Positions 38,204-46,556 of a stretch of 64,000 nt of DNA are shown in pieces. The translations under genes were made by a program, and so were the position numbers. The notes below the pieces were generated by a model. The model saw only the letters and a list, made by a program, of their open reading frames with translations, did not search any database and had not been told where the DNA came from. Every line of letters begins with the position of its first letter. The first letter of the stretch is position 1. Source of the DNA: Dyadobacter sp. 676 (lineage in GTDB: Bacteria > Bacteroidota > Bacteroidia > Cytophagales > Spirosomataceae); assembly GCF_040448675.1 (NCBI RefSeq), contig NZ_CP159289.1, positions 6,493,001 to 6,557,000 on the forward strand. The letters are read 5' to 3'.

Positions 38204-38374
38204 TTAATGCGACTCTGCAACATCGGGCGCCTTGCATGTTTGGGCTATTTCATCGCCAAATTTACGAAAAAACATAGCTTTTGTTTTTCCTTCAAAATGC
38301 TCAAAGTTAAGTAAATAGCCTTCAACCTTACTAACCGGAACAATCGCCTTCGGGGTATTAGGTAATCTTGTCAT
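38204..38374 (-). CDS. Short DUF6883-like protein (possibly truncated)
   Basis: A 56-codon frame, ATG at 38372-38374, stop at 38204-38206. The translation starts MTRLPNTPKAIVPVSKVEGY and continues LLNFEHFEGKTKAMFFRKFG, matching the K-LxxYLLNxxHxxGKxKAxFFxxFG core of DUF6883 proteins, which are usually about 100 residues. The C-terminal half is missing; the frame stops after CKAPDVAESH. It lies just upstream of the sigma gene on the same strand. DUF6883 members are often found in variable or toxin-like loci; the role here is unknown. The match is by eye. Confidence 0.5.
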   Translation of the reverse strand: MTRLPNTPKAIVPVSKVEGYLLNFEHFEGKTKAMFFRKFGDEIAQTCKAPDVAESH

Positions 38375-38472
38375 GCTTATAGCGTGTGAAACAGTTCAAC
38401 TTTGACTATTTAGACGCCACTTTTCACGAAAAGTAACGTTATTTACCAAAGTTTTTTTCAAAAGAACCGGAC

Positions 38473-39312
38473 ATGAATATCATTACAGCAGACCAGCTCA
38501 AAACCATTCTGGAAAATGAGGACCCCATCGTGATCGACGCACGTGGAGGGACCGACGCATTGGAACGTTATAACCGGGCGCATCTCGAAAATGCCCAGTT
38601 TGTTGACCTCGAAACGGACCTGTCGGAGAAGTCGGCCGATCCGTCCGTCGGCGGGCGGCATCCGCTGCCGAAACCCGAGGATTTCGGACGTTTTTTAGGG
38701 GTCCTAGGCATTAGCCCATCCTCGACGGTGGTGGTTTACGACGATAAGAAAGGCGCCAATGCGGCTGCACGTTTCTGGTGGATGCTGAAAGCTGCCGGTC
38801 ATGAAAAAGTATATGTAGTAAGCGGCGGGCTCGATGCGATCGTCGAAGCGGGAATCGACTTGACCCAAAAAACGGCTTCGCTGCACGCCCTGGAAGAATA
38901 TCCTATCAAAGGATGGCAAATGCCGACGGTAGATGCCGACGACGTGGCGCTTGCCGCAGCCGATCCGGACTCGATGGTGATCGACGTGCGCGAGCATTAC
39001 CGGTACCTGGGCGAAAGCGAGCCGATCGATCTCGTAGCGGGGCATATCCCGGGGGCGGTCAACATCCCTTACAATTCCAATCTGCGGGAAAACGGCGAGT
39101 TTATGTCCCCCGCGGACCTCGCTGCGAAATACAAGGAGGCCTTCGCCAGCAGGGACCCGCGAAAAGTCGTTGTACATTGCGGCTCGGGTGTTACCGCCTG
39201 CCACACATTGTTGGCACTGGCCGAAGCCGGCTTGCACGGGGCGAGCCTTTACGTGGGCTCCTGGAGCGAGTGGTCGCGGACGGGACGGCCTGTCGCAACG
39301 GGAGAAGAATAG
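38473..39312 (+). CDS. Sulfurtransferase with two rhodanese domains
   Basis: 279 residues, two rhodanese domains. The first (about 5-120) has PIVIDARGGTDALERYNRAH and VVVYDDKKGANAAARFWWML but no catalytic Cys at its loop. The second (about 150-279) has SMVIDVREHYRYLG, GHIPGAVNIPYN and the active-site loop HCGSGVTACHTLLAL with Cys 236. Thiosulfate and 3-mercaptopyruvate sulfurtransferases share this plan; the CGSGVTA loop is nearer to the 3-mercaptopyruvate type. It transfers sulfane sulfur to cyanide or thiols in the cytoplasm. Confidence 0.92.
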   Translation: MNIITADQLKTILENEDPIVIDARGGTDALERYNRAHLENAQFVDLETDLSEKSADPSVGGRHPLPKPEDFGRFLGVLGISPSSTVVVYDDKKGANAAARFWWMLKAAGHEKVYVVSGGLDAIVEAGIDLTQKTASLHALEEYPIKGWQMPTVDADDVALAAADPDSMVIDVREHYRYLGESEPIDLVAGHIPGAVNIPYNSNLRENGEFMSPADLAAKYKEAFASRDPRKVVVHCGSGVTACHTLLALAEAGLHGASLYVGSWSEWSRTGRPVATGEE

Positions 39313-39353
39313 CGGCTATCGAGGCCCGGGCACGTGCTCGGGCCCCGGTTCTT

Positions 39354-40232
39354 TTATCGGATGGATTGCAGGTACTGGTACAGCGACGAAAGCTCCGTTT
39401 GCGTATACTGAGCAGTCATTTTCCAGGGCATGTCCTCGTTCCTGAGCACGTGTCCTTCGGGTGTTTTACCCGTAGTAAGCGTTGCGATGAATTGCTCCTT
39501 GCTCCATTTTCCGACGTGCCCGGTGGAAGTAATGTCGGGAACGGGAGGGAAGCCGGGCGCAAGCGGCTCGCCGCCTTTGAAGTTCTCGCGGTGGCAGCCC
39601 GAGCATGAAACGGCCAGGTATTTGCCCTGCCCGACGCCTTCCGCCGAATCGGCACGGGCGATCATCGGCCGGTTATGGTCAATTTTTTCAACCGATAAAA
39701 GGGGCATTTTACCAAGATAGCTCATCACGACAGCCACCGGCCCGAGGTCATTAGCGGGAAGCACGTTAGCTACTTCGGGAATCCGGCTGCAATAGGCGAT
39801 CAATGCGGCCATATCCTGTTGCGACAGCAAGGTCGTTTCGTGCGACGGCATGAAAAGAAGCGGCCGGCCCCCGCGGCCGACGCCGTGCCGGAGTGCGGCT
39901 ATCCAGTCGGAAACGTCATAATTCGCCGGCAAGCCCCCTTTTCCTTTGGTAAGGTTGGAGGCTACAAGCCGCCCGATGGCCCCGTCTTCATTCATGACCC
40001 GTCCTTCCAGATTGTTCCCATGGCAATCCTGACAGCCCTTGATTGCCACCAGATGCTTCCCGCGGGCAATGGACGCACTGTCTTTCGGAATTGTGAGGGT
40101 TTCCTTTTCAAAAACGTAGGGTTTGCTCATCCGGCTCTTCATCGAGAACGACATGTAAGCATAAGTACAGGTAGCGATAAAGGCAACGCCGGCAAGGGTG
40201 ATACCGGTCCATTTGAAGATTTTTTTGATCAT
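39354..40232 (-). CDS. Membrane-anchored di-heme c-type cytochrome
   Basis: 292 residues. An uncleaved-looking N-terminal helix (about 7-28) anchors it. Two heme motifs are seen: CQDCH at 67-71 and CSGCH near 210, each in a cytochrome c fold with downstream Met candidates (MPSHETTLLSQQDM, EDMPWKMTAQYT). Such proteins carry electrons in the periplasm, for example for a dehydrogenase. No partner enzyme is adjacent; it is divergent from the AraC regulator gene (176 bases), and the two may be related in control. Confidence 0.9.
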   Translation of the reverse strand: MIKKIFKWTGITLAGVAFIATCTYAYMSFSMKSRMSKPYVFEKETLTIPKDSASIARGKHLVAIKGCQDCHGNNLEGRVMNEDGAIGRLVASNLTKGKGGLPANYDVSDWIAALRHGVGRGGRPLLFMPSHETTLLSQQDMAALIAYCSRIPEVANVLPANDLGPVAVVMSYLGKMPLLSVEKIDHNRPMIARADSAEGVGQGKYLAVSCSGCHRENFKGGEPLAPGFPPVPDITSTGHVGKWSKEQFIATLTTGKTPEGHVLRNEDMPWKMTAQYTQTELSSLYQYLQSIR

Positions 40233-40408
40233 GGCTTGCTATTTTTTTGCAAAAGTGCCATAGCATCCGCCGCATTCACCTACGCAAAACGGATAAAAAT
40301 CTACGACGAACGGATTTTGTCGATTAATTGGGCCGTTCACTCATTCAGCAGCACCTGGGCGCTTCCCGAGGGTGTATTTTCGTATGTGATCAACCATTTT
40401 TACAAGTT

Positions 40409-41416
40409 ATGGCCGCCACAATTATCCATTCCGCCGACATCCTCGATTTCCAACCGGTACCGCATCCGCAATCGGTCGATCCCAACGCCAGCGTTCCGAA
40501 CCCCGGCGGGCTCGTGACCCGCTATCACCCGGAAGTAGGCAATATGAAGTTCCGGAGCCTGCTTTTCCCGAACATGCATGTGATGAACCTGCATTGGCGG
40601 TCGCAGAAAGACGTGATCCTCTACGATAGCTCTTCGGTAGATACCATTAATATCAATTTCCATCTCGCCGGCAGGCTCGATACTACTTTTCTGGGCCTCT
40701 CGCGTGACTTGAATATGACAGCGGGCAGGCATAACCTGGTTTTTTCACCGGAAGGCGGAGACATCAACCGGGTGGCGGCTAACGAGTCGCTCGAAATGTT
40801 CCATCTCAGTCTCGACAAAACCTTTTTCTCCGGCTTGCTGGGCTGCGACGACCGTTGGAGTGAGCGTGTACAGGAAAATTTGATGCACGACAGGCCTTTT
40901 TCGGGCATTGCCGGTACCGTCGAGATCACCCCGCGCATGCAGGGCCTGATCAGGGATGTAAAGCAAACGTGCGAAGCCGGAGCCGTGCGTAATCTGATGA
41001 TCCAGTCGAAAATACTGGAACTGCTGGCGTTGCAGATCGAACAGTTTCGCGGCCCGCAGCGACCACAGGCAGTGGCCATCCCGGCCGCCGACAAGGAGAA
41101 ACTTCACCAACTGAAATGCTTTCTGGATAAGCATTTCCTGGACGAATATTCGCTTTCCGAACTTTCGCGGATCTGTCTGCTGAATGAATTCAAGGTGAAA
41201 AAAGGCTTCAAGGAGCTGTTCGGAACCACTGTTTTCGGGTACCTGCGTAAATTGCGGATGGATTATGCCGAACGGTTGCTTCTCGATTCATCCCGTTCGG
41301 TGGAGGAGGTTTCGGATCTGCTGGGCTACGAGCACGCCCAGCATTTTTCAATCGCCTTCAAGAAGTACAGGGGGATCAATCCATCGTCCGTCCGAACAAG
41401 GAGAATGCTGGCCTGA
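40409..41416 (+). CDS. AraC family transcriptional regulator
   Basis: 335 residues from the ATG at 40409; the longer open frame reads into the intergenic region. The C-terminal 100 residues hold the two HTH motifs (YSLSELSRICLLNEFKVKKG and SRSVEEVSDLLGYEHAQHF) with the usual ending FKKYRGINPSSVR. The N-terminal part is a ligand-sensing region with no close match recognised (NLVFSPEGGDINRV). The YceI gene follows after 3 bases, so this regulator is probably cotranscribed with it and may respond to the same signal. Confidence 0.93.
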   Translation: MAATIIHSADILDFQPVPHPQSVDPNASVPNPGGLVTRYHPEVGNMKFRSLLFPNMHVMNLHWRSQKDVILYDSSSVDTININFHLAGRLDTTFLGLSRDLNMTAGRHNLVFSPEGGDINRVAANESLEMFHLSLDKTFFSGLLGCDDRWSERVQENLMHDRPFSGIAGTVEITPRMQGLIRDVKQTCEAGAVRNLMIQSKILELLALQIEQFRGPQRPQAVAIPAADKEKLHQLKCFLDKHFLDEYSLSELSRICLLNEFKVKKGFKELFGTTVFGYLRKLRMDYAERLLLDSSRSVEEVSDLLGYEHAQHFSIAFKKYRGINPSSVRTRRMLA

Positions 41417-41419
41417 TAT

Positions 41420-41962
41420 ATGAAAATTACGATGGGAAAGTATTTAACAGCGATCAGTTTATTGATAGTGAGCGCCTGTGCATTGGCAATGGCAAGCGGG
41501 TGGCGAATTGCCGACGGCTGCGTTATCCGTTTCGACGGCAAATATGCCCATGGTACCTTCACCGGACTGACCGGACAAATAAGGTTCGATCCCGAACATC
41601 CCGAAGAAGCGCATTTCGATGTATCGCTGGATGTAGCCTCCATCGATACGGGGATAGCGTTGAAAAACAAGCACGCGAAAAGCGATAAGTGGTTCGATGT
41701 GGAAAAATATCCTCGCATCAACTTCTTGTCGAAGTCAATAAGCCGTACGGATACCGGGTTCGTGGTCTGCGGCGAACTCGAATTAAAGGGGATCAAGAAA
41801 AACCTGGCCATTCCGTTTGCGTTCACATCCGCCGGCAAGCAATATGTTTTCTGCGGGAAATTCAAGGTAAACCGGGGCGATTTCGGTATCGGAAAAGTGA
41901 ATGGAAAGGAGTCAGATTCAACAGCCGTAGAAGTATCGGTGCCCGTCCTGGCGCTCGAATAG
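41420..41962 (+). CDS. YceI-family periplasmic protein
   Basis: 180 residues. A signal peptide (YLTAISLLIVSACALAMA) precedes a lipocalin-like barrel: FDGKYAHGTFTGLTGQIRFD, EEAHFDVSLDVASIDTGIALKNKHAKSDKWFDVEKYPRINF (read in parts) and CGELELKGIKKNLAIPFAF. This is the YceI polyisoprenoid-binding pattern. The protein binds a long isoprenoid such as a quinone or polyprenol in the periplasm. It is the partner of the AraC gene 3 bases upstream. Confidence 0.93.
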   Translation: MKITMGKYLTAISLLIVSACALAMASGWRIADGCVIRFDGKYAHGTFTGLTGQIRFDPEHPEEAHFDVSLDVASIDTGIALKNKHAKSDKWFDVEKYPRINFLSKSISRTDTGFVVCGELELKGIKKNLAIPFAFTSAGKQYVFCGKFKVNRGDFGIGKVNGKESDSTAVEVSVPVLALE

Positions 41963-41964
41963 GA

Positions 41965-42228
41965 TTACCTGTCCCCGAGCGCTTCGAGTTGCCTCAGCAA
42001 CTCCTGAAGTTCCTGCTCGGCTGCTCTAAGCGATTGCATTTCACCGCTTTCCACAACATTTTGTGCCGGATCGTCGAAGTTCTTAATTTCTTCCATCACT
42101 TCGGGATTTTCGCGGTTTTCCGGCGCATAGGCGATGTACTCTTCGAGATTAGTCCGTTCAAACTCTATCTGTTGCCTTTTCGCCAGGATTTTATCTTCCA
42201 ATTGCCGCCTTTTTTCCAGATAGCCCAT
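41965..42228 (-). CDS. Small coiled-coil protein of unknown function
   Basis: 87 residues, almost wholly helical and charged: EKRRQLEDKILAKRQQIEFERTNLEEYIAY, then an acidic hinge (PENRENPEVMEEIKNFDD) and a second helix AEQELQELLRQLEALG. Two helices with heptad-like spacing suggest a helical hairpin. No domain is recognised. It converges with the YceI gene (2-base gap) and is divergent from the methyltransferase gene. Confidence 0.6.
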   Translation of the reverse strand: MGYLEKRRQLEDKILAKRQQIEFERTNLEEYIAYAPENRENPEVMEEIKNFDDPAQNVVESGEMQSLRAAEQELQELLRQLEALGDR

Positions 42229-42373
42229 CTTCGTTTAGCTTTTCTTTCTTACCTTACAATAACTGGTCCAGATATTTTGAACATCCGAAGAGGGGTAATT
42301 CCTCCGGCGGCACTACTTTGCCAATCTTTTGAAGGAACTCAATCAATCTCGTATCGATAACTCAAACAGGTTT

Positions 42374-43072
42374 ATGGATTATGCAAATGCTTCGTCCGAT
42401 TATCTGAGCGCCAATCCCAGCTGGCATATCGAAGATTCGCCCTGGAAGGCAACTCAGATTATCAAGATGCTGAAAAAGAACAATCTACGTCCCAAATCCA
42501 TTGTCGAAATCGGTTGTGGAGCCGGCGAAATCCTGAACCAGCTGCATGAGCGCTGGGAGGACAAGACAGTACAGCTCTACGGGTATGACATCTCGCCGGA
42601 TGCTTATGAATTCTGCAAGGCACGGGAGCGGGCCCGCCTGAAATTTTTTAATGAGGATCTTTTGCAGACAAACGAAAAGTTCGATCTCATGCTGATGATC
42701 GACGTGTTCGAGCATGTGGAAGACTATTTCGGCTTCATTCGCAAAAGCGCCCGCCATGCCGAATATAAAATTTACCACATTCCGCTGGATTTCTCGGCAT
42801 TGGCCGCATTTACCGGGCATCTGATGAAGCTGCGAAAATCCGTCGGACATATTCACCATTTCACGCGGGAAATGGCGCTCAACACCTTGAAGGACTGTGG
42901 CCTCGAAGTACTCGATTGGTTTTACACCCTTTCGGAGCTCGAACTGAATTATGGAAAGCACAATTTCAATGGGAGGATTGTCAATTCGGTGCGGAAGGTG
43001 CTGTACACGGTGAAACCCGAACTCGCGGTGAAGGCCGTCGGCGGATTTTCATTACTGGTTCTGGCAAAGTAA
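42374..43072 (+). CDS. Class I SAM-dependent methyltransferase
   Basis: 232 residues from the ATG at 42374; a TTG 15 codons upstream also opens the frame. SAM motif I is SIVEIGCGAGEILNQLHE, motif II LYGYDISPDAYEFC and a post-motif FDLMLMIDVFEHVEDYFGFI. The C-terminal part has GHIHHFTREMALNTLKDCGLEVLD. The pattern is common for methyltransferases of surface polysaccharide or small-molecule pathways. Substrate unknown; no glycosylation genes are nearby. Confidence 0.88.
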   Translation: MDYANASSDYLSANPSWHIEDSPWKATQIIKMLKKNNLRPKSIVEIGCGAGEILNQLHERWEDKTVQLYGYDISPDAYEFCKARERARLKFFNEDLLQTNEKFDLMLMIDVFEHVEDYFGFIRKSARHAEYKIYHIPLDFSALAAFTGHLMKLRKSVGHIHHFTREMALNTLKDCGLEVLDWFYTLSELELNYGKHNFNGRIVNSVRKVLYTVKPELAVKAVGGFSLLVLAK

Positions 43073-43086
43073 ACCACGTCCCGAAG

Positions 43087-43956
43087 CTATTTCATGTTCA
43101 GTGCCCTTTTCAAAAAGCCACCGAGAAAACTGGCGGCGAAGGTCAGAACGATGGAGCCGTAAAGACTGAAATTTTCAAGTTCCTGCCTGGCTTGATCGCC
43201 GGGCGGGGACGTTAGAAGAAAGTACCCGGCCAGCATGAGCGCGGATTGCATAACCGCCAGCAGCCAGCCCTTGTAAGGTTCGGCAAAACCAATGGAAATG
43301 GCGGCGAATACCGCCACCAGATAGGGGAGATGGATACTTTCGGCATCCTTGATCACGTAAACCAGCAATGCGCCGGTCAGCACGATCATCAGCATATTAA
43401 TGGCAAGTCGCTTGTCAAAAAACGCTTCCTTCGCCGCTACCGACCGGGTAGGAGCTGTTTCCAGCAACTCGCGCAATGTACGTTCATGGTCCATATCCTG
43501 CTTCGCCTCCGTTTCGCGTCCCAACTGTACGAAAGCCATTGCGCGCCAGTGGTATGGTTCGGCGCTTTGTTCTTCCGAAATGCTCACGGCCTTGTTGAAG
43601 GCCGCTAGCGCATCGTCCAGCCGGCCTTGTTCGAGGTATATTTTGCCGGATTCAACATGCAACGCAGAAACCTGATCGTCGTAGCTCAGGCCTGTCCGAA
43701 TGTCCTGTAATGCTTCCCCAGGCTCTCCCAGCGCTTTCCGGCACAAGCCACGGTAGAGATAGGCAATGCACGATTTGGGTTTTTGCCTGATTCTGGCATT
43801 AAAATATTCGTACGCCTTCTCAATTTCACCGTCGTTATATAAGGTAATGCCTTCCCCGAGGGAGGCTGCCTCTTTCTCACTGGATGTGCGGAGATCGGCA
43901 TAGTTGCGGAGGTAGAAAACATAGCCGAAAAAGGCGATTACGACAAGAAATTCCAT
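43087..43956 (-). CDS. Membrane protein with TPR repeats
   Basis: 289 residues. An N-terminal hydrophobic segment (MEFLVVIAFFGYVFYL) is followed by four TPR-like repeats (about 35-160: GEIEKAYEYFNARIRQKPKS, GEPGEALQDIRTGLSYDD, GRLDDALAAFNKAVSIS). Three or four hydrophobic segments lie in the C-terminal half (about 190-285: INMLMIVLTGALLVYVI, LPYLVAVFAAISIGFA, SIVLTFAASFLGGFL). It should be an inner-membrane protein with a cytoplasmic or periplasmic TPR part. No function is assigned. Confidence 0.72.
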   Translation of the reverse strand: MEFLVVIAFFGYVFYLRNYADLRTSSEKEAASLGEGITLYNDGEIEKAYEYFNARIRQKPKSCIAYLYRGLCRKALGEPGEALQDIRTGLSYDDQVSALHVESGKIYLEQGRLDDALAAFNKAVSISEEQSAEPYHWRAMAFVQLGRETEAKQDMDHERTLRELLETAPTRSVAAKEAFFDKRLAINMLMIVLTGALLVYVIKDAESIHLPYLVAVFAAISIGFAEPYKGWLLAVMQSALMLAGYFLLTSPPGDQARQELENFSLYGSIVLTFAASFLGGFLKRALNMK

Positions 43957-44063
43957 ACTATTTGCAAATCAGCTGGTATGAAGCCAAAATTCGGCACCGC
44001 CGTCTGCAAATCAAAAGGGAATCGTGTGTTTTAAAGAATAAATGCGTTGCCGCTACGCACCGC

Positions 44064-44309
44064 TCATATTAGAATAACCATATTGGGCTCGCTTGCATTC
44101 TCAGGGTTCGAAGCCGAATACGCCAGGGCAATGCGTTTACCGGTATTTTCGGCGAGTTCAAGCAATTGGAAAATTTTTTCCTCTCCTTCGATTCGTAATG
44201 CCTGGTATAAAATGTTCCCGTAGTTGAACTCGTTGGAACCGAGTCCGTTTTTCAGGGCCGCCAGCTGATACCGGTCGAATATTTCCTTTCCTGACATGAA
44301 GTGCAACAT
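44064..44309 (-). CDS. Small hypothetical protein
   Basis: 81 residues, unrecognised; a second ATG at 44295-44297 (MSGKEIFDRYQL) is an equally good start. It has a helical centre (ALRIEGEEKIFQLLELAENT) and ends in a short hydrophobic strand NMVILI. It is flanked by unrelated genes and lies 67 bases downstream of the pyridoxamine-oxidase-like gene on the same strand. Confidence 0.5.
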   Translation of the reverse strand: MLHFMSGKEIFDRYQLAALKNGLGSNEFNYGNILYQALRIEGEEKIFQLLELAENTGKRIALAYSASNPENASEPNMVILI

Positions 44310-44376
44310 TGTTATGGATATTGCAGATGAAAATTTGCCGGAAAGATGCGCAAATCGGTATTAAAGTTGCATGGGG

Positions 44377-45006
44377 TTACCTCAAATGTTCGGGAAGCGG
44401 AATATTTATGCTGGTTTCATCGGCCACGGGAATGCCGCGTTCGGTCCGCAAGGGAATAAGCCCCGACCAGATCGGCAGTTCAAGGTCCTCCGCTTCGTCC
44501 TTCGGCATTCCGCTGCGCATCTTCGCGGATGCTTCGTCGAACGCGAATGCCAGCGCGGTCGTCTTCCTTACCTCGCTGTCCGTCATCGGGCGCAGGTAGT
44601 CCCAACTGTCAGGGACGATTTTGTTGGTAAGCCATTCGAAAGCAGCCCTTTTTGTCCCGGCGTCTTCAATTTTCTCGGCTTTGGAAAAAATAACCACCGA
44701 GCGATAATTGACCGAGTGGCTGAATGCCGATTTCGCCACCACGAGCGCATCGGTCAGCATTACGGAAATGCAAACCGGAATGCCCTTTTCGATTTCCCTG
44801 ATAAAATGGCTGCCTACCGAGCCATGGATGTAAATTTTATCTTCGTAGCGGACAAAGGCCGTTGGAATGGAAAACGGCCGGTTGTCCACAGCATAGCTAA
44901 TAGTGCAAAACAGTGCCTCGTCCAGGATGGAACAGATTGTTTCATGTTCATAATAAGTGCGTTTAGGCAGGCGGCTCGGGACCAGGTAGGGCGATGGCGT
45001 GCTCAT
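44377..45006 (-). CDS. Pyridoxamine 5'-phosphate oxidase family protein
   Basis: 209 residues from the ATG at 45004-45006. FMN-binding split-barrel pattern: ETICSILDEALFCTISYAVD, RPFSIPTAFVRYEDKIYIHGSVGSHF (in parts) and SAFSHSVNYRSVVIFSKAEKIED. The family uses FMN or F420-like cofactors; this subgroup is often next to a MocR regulator and is probably not the biosynthetic PdxH. It diverges from the MocR gene across 83 bases with ATTGG boxes. A perfect -7 element TAATTTTG is on the minus strand at 45024-45031. Confidence 0.87.
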   Translation of the reverse strand: MSTPSPYLVPSRLPKRTYYEHETICSILDEALFCTISYAVDNRPFSIPTAFVRYEDKIYIHGSVGSHFIREIEKGIPVCISVMLTDALVVAKSAFSHSVNYRSVVIFSKAEKIEDAGTKRAAFEWLTNKIVPDSWDYLRPMTDSEVRKTTALAFAFDEASAKMRSGMPKDEAEDLELPIWSGLIPLRTERGIPVADETSINIPLPEHLR

Positions 45007-45033
45007 GTTCTTTTGTTTTTCTTCAAAATTATG

Positions 45034-45090
45034 GTGTAATTGGCCTATTGTTTTAATCCAATCTATCAAATGAAGGTAGTCCAATTGTGA
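45034..45090. promoter_or_regulatory. Candidate MocR binding region: three ATTGG boxes
   Basis: ATTGG at 45039-45043 within GTGTAATTGGCC, and CCAAT (its inverse) at 45058-45062 and at 45081-45085 within AGTCCAATTGTGA. The first and last have extended symmetry (TGTAATTGG against TCACAATTGG). The spacing is 19 and 23 bases. They span the divergent promoters of the pyridoxamine-oxidase-like and MocR genes, matching how MocR proteins bind repeated half-sites. Inference from position. Confidence 0.5.
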
Positions 45091-46556
45091 TGAACGTGCT
45101 GTCGACCCTTATTGCGCCGGAAAAAGGCGGAAAGCAGCCGGTATATATTCAGATTGCCAATCAACTGATGGCGCTGATTAAAGACGGTACGTTGCAATCC
45201 GGCTATCGGTTGCTCAGTACCAGGCAATTGGCGGCGATCCTGAATGTGCACAGGCGAACGGTGGTGCAGGCCTATGACGAATTGCTGGCACAAGGATGGC
45301 TGGAAAGCCAGACGGGTAACGGAACGTTTGTGGCAAGAAATCTCCCCGACCTGCGACCGGTTCCGATCGCTTTGGACGGGGCAGGAGGCAGAGACCCGTT
45401 GAAAAAGGCAGGTTTTTCTTTTGACAGGCCCGCTCACCTGGACAGGGCGGTATTGAAAGCAAGCTCCCGGTTCCACCTCGACGACGGCTTCCCCGATCCG
45501 CGTCTTGCCCCGCTTGAAGATCTCTCGCGGGCGTATCGCAGCCAGTTATTGCACGGAAACTCTTATCAACGCCTCGGCTATGGCGATACCACCGGGGCCG
45601 GCTGGTTGCGACAGGAACTTTCCGCACATTTGAACGAAACGAGAGGGTTACGGACTTCGGTTGCCAACATACTGATCGTCAGGGGGATGATTATGGGAAT
45701 GTACCTTGCCGTAACGAGCCTCGTCAAAGCGGGCGATTACGTGGTAACCGATTCGCCCGGATGGTTCGGGGCATCGATGAACTTTTTGCAAGCGGGCGCG
45801 CGCATACATTATGTGCCCGTGGACGCTCATGGTATGGATGTGGATGCGCTCGAAGAATTTTGCATGAAACAGCCCGTCAGGATGGTTTATGTAACGTCTC
45901 ATCATCAATATCCCACCACCGTCGCGCTAAGGCCCGACAGGCGGATCAAACTCCTGAAACTGGCTGAAAAGTATGGTTTTGTGGTTTTTGAAGACGATTA
46001 TGACTTCGATTTTCATTATCTCAGCAAGCCTCTTTTGCCTCTTTTCGGGGCTGATCAGGCAGGTATGGTGTTGTACTGCGGTTCGTTTACCAAGACGATC
46101 TCGCCGGCTTTTCGCATCGGGTATCTGGTAGGGCCGGAGGATGTTATCGCCCATTTGGCATCGCTGAGACGGATTATCGACCGCCAGGGCGATTCAATGC
46201 TTGAAAATGCAGTCGCTGAACTGCTTCAAACGGGCGTTATTCAGCGCCATCTCAGAAAATCGGTGCGGGTGTACAAGCAGCGCCGCGATTTTTTCTGCGA
46301 ACTGTTGAGGACTGAACTGGCCGGTGCCATCCGGTTTGAAGTCCCGGACGGCGGTATGGCCGTCTGGGCCCGATTCGACCCTTCAATCGACATTCCCGAA
46401 CTTGCTGCAAAGGCTGCAAAAAAGGATTTGTATTTTTCAAATGGTCAGATAGCGGGATATCCTCCCGAGTTCAGGAACTATATACGCCTCGGGTTTGCTT
46501 CTTCCGACCCGGGGGAACTCGAACAGAGCGTAAAGATTATCAGGGATTTATTATGA
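45090..46556 (+). CDS. MocR-type regulator (GntR HTH fused to aminotransferase fold)
   Basis: 488 residues from the ATG at 45090; the frame begins one codon earlier with GTG. The N-terminal winged HTH (VYIQIANQLMALIKDGTLQSG then STRQLAAILNVHRRTVVQAYDELLAQ) is GntR-like. The rest is a fold-type I aminotransferase with GSFTKTISPAFRIGYL as the PLP-lysine region (TKT Lys). MocR proteins sense PLP or amino compounds and control transport or B6 genes. Here it faces a pyridoxamine-oxidase-like gene and overlaps the MFS gene by 4 bases, so all three may be one stress or transport unit. Confidence 0.9.
   Translation: MNVLSTLIAPEKGGKQPVYIQIANQLMALIKDGTLQSGYRLLSTRQLAAILNVHRRTVVQAYDELLAQGWLESQTGNGTFVARNLPDLRPVPIALDGAGGRDPLKKAGFSFDRPAHLDRAVLKASSRFHLDDGFPDPRLAPLEDLSRAYRSQLLHGNSYQRLGYGDTTGAGWLRQELSAHLNETRGLRTSVANILIVRGMIMGMYLAVTSLVKAGDYVVTDSPGWFGASMNFLQAGARIHYVPVDAHGMDVDALEEFCMKQPVRMVYVTSHHQYPTTVALRPDRRIKLLKLAEKYGFVVFEDDYDFDFHYLSKPLLPLFGADQAGMVLYCGSFTKTISPAFRIGYLVGPEDVIAHLASLRRIIDRQGDSMLENAVAELLQTGVIQRHLRKSVRVYKQRRDFFCELLRTELAGAIRFEVPDGGMAVWARFDPSIDIPELAAKAAKKDLYFSNGQIAGYPPEFRNYIRLGFASSDPGELEQSVKIIRDLL

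Noticed and set aside
38136..38237. Longer N-terminus for the ECF sigma factor
   Set aside because: The upstream codons have no sigma homology and overlap the DUF6883-like gene; ATG at 38135 fits the family.
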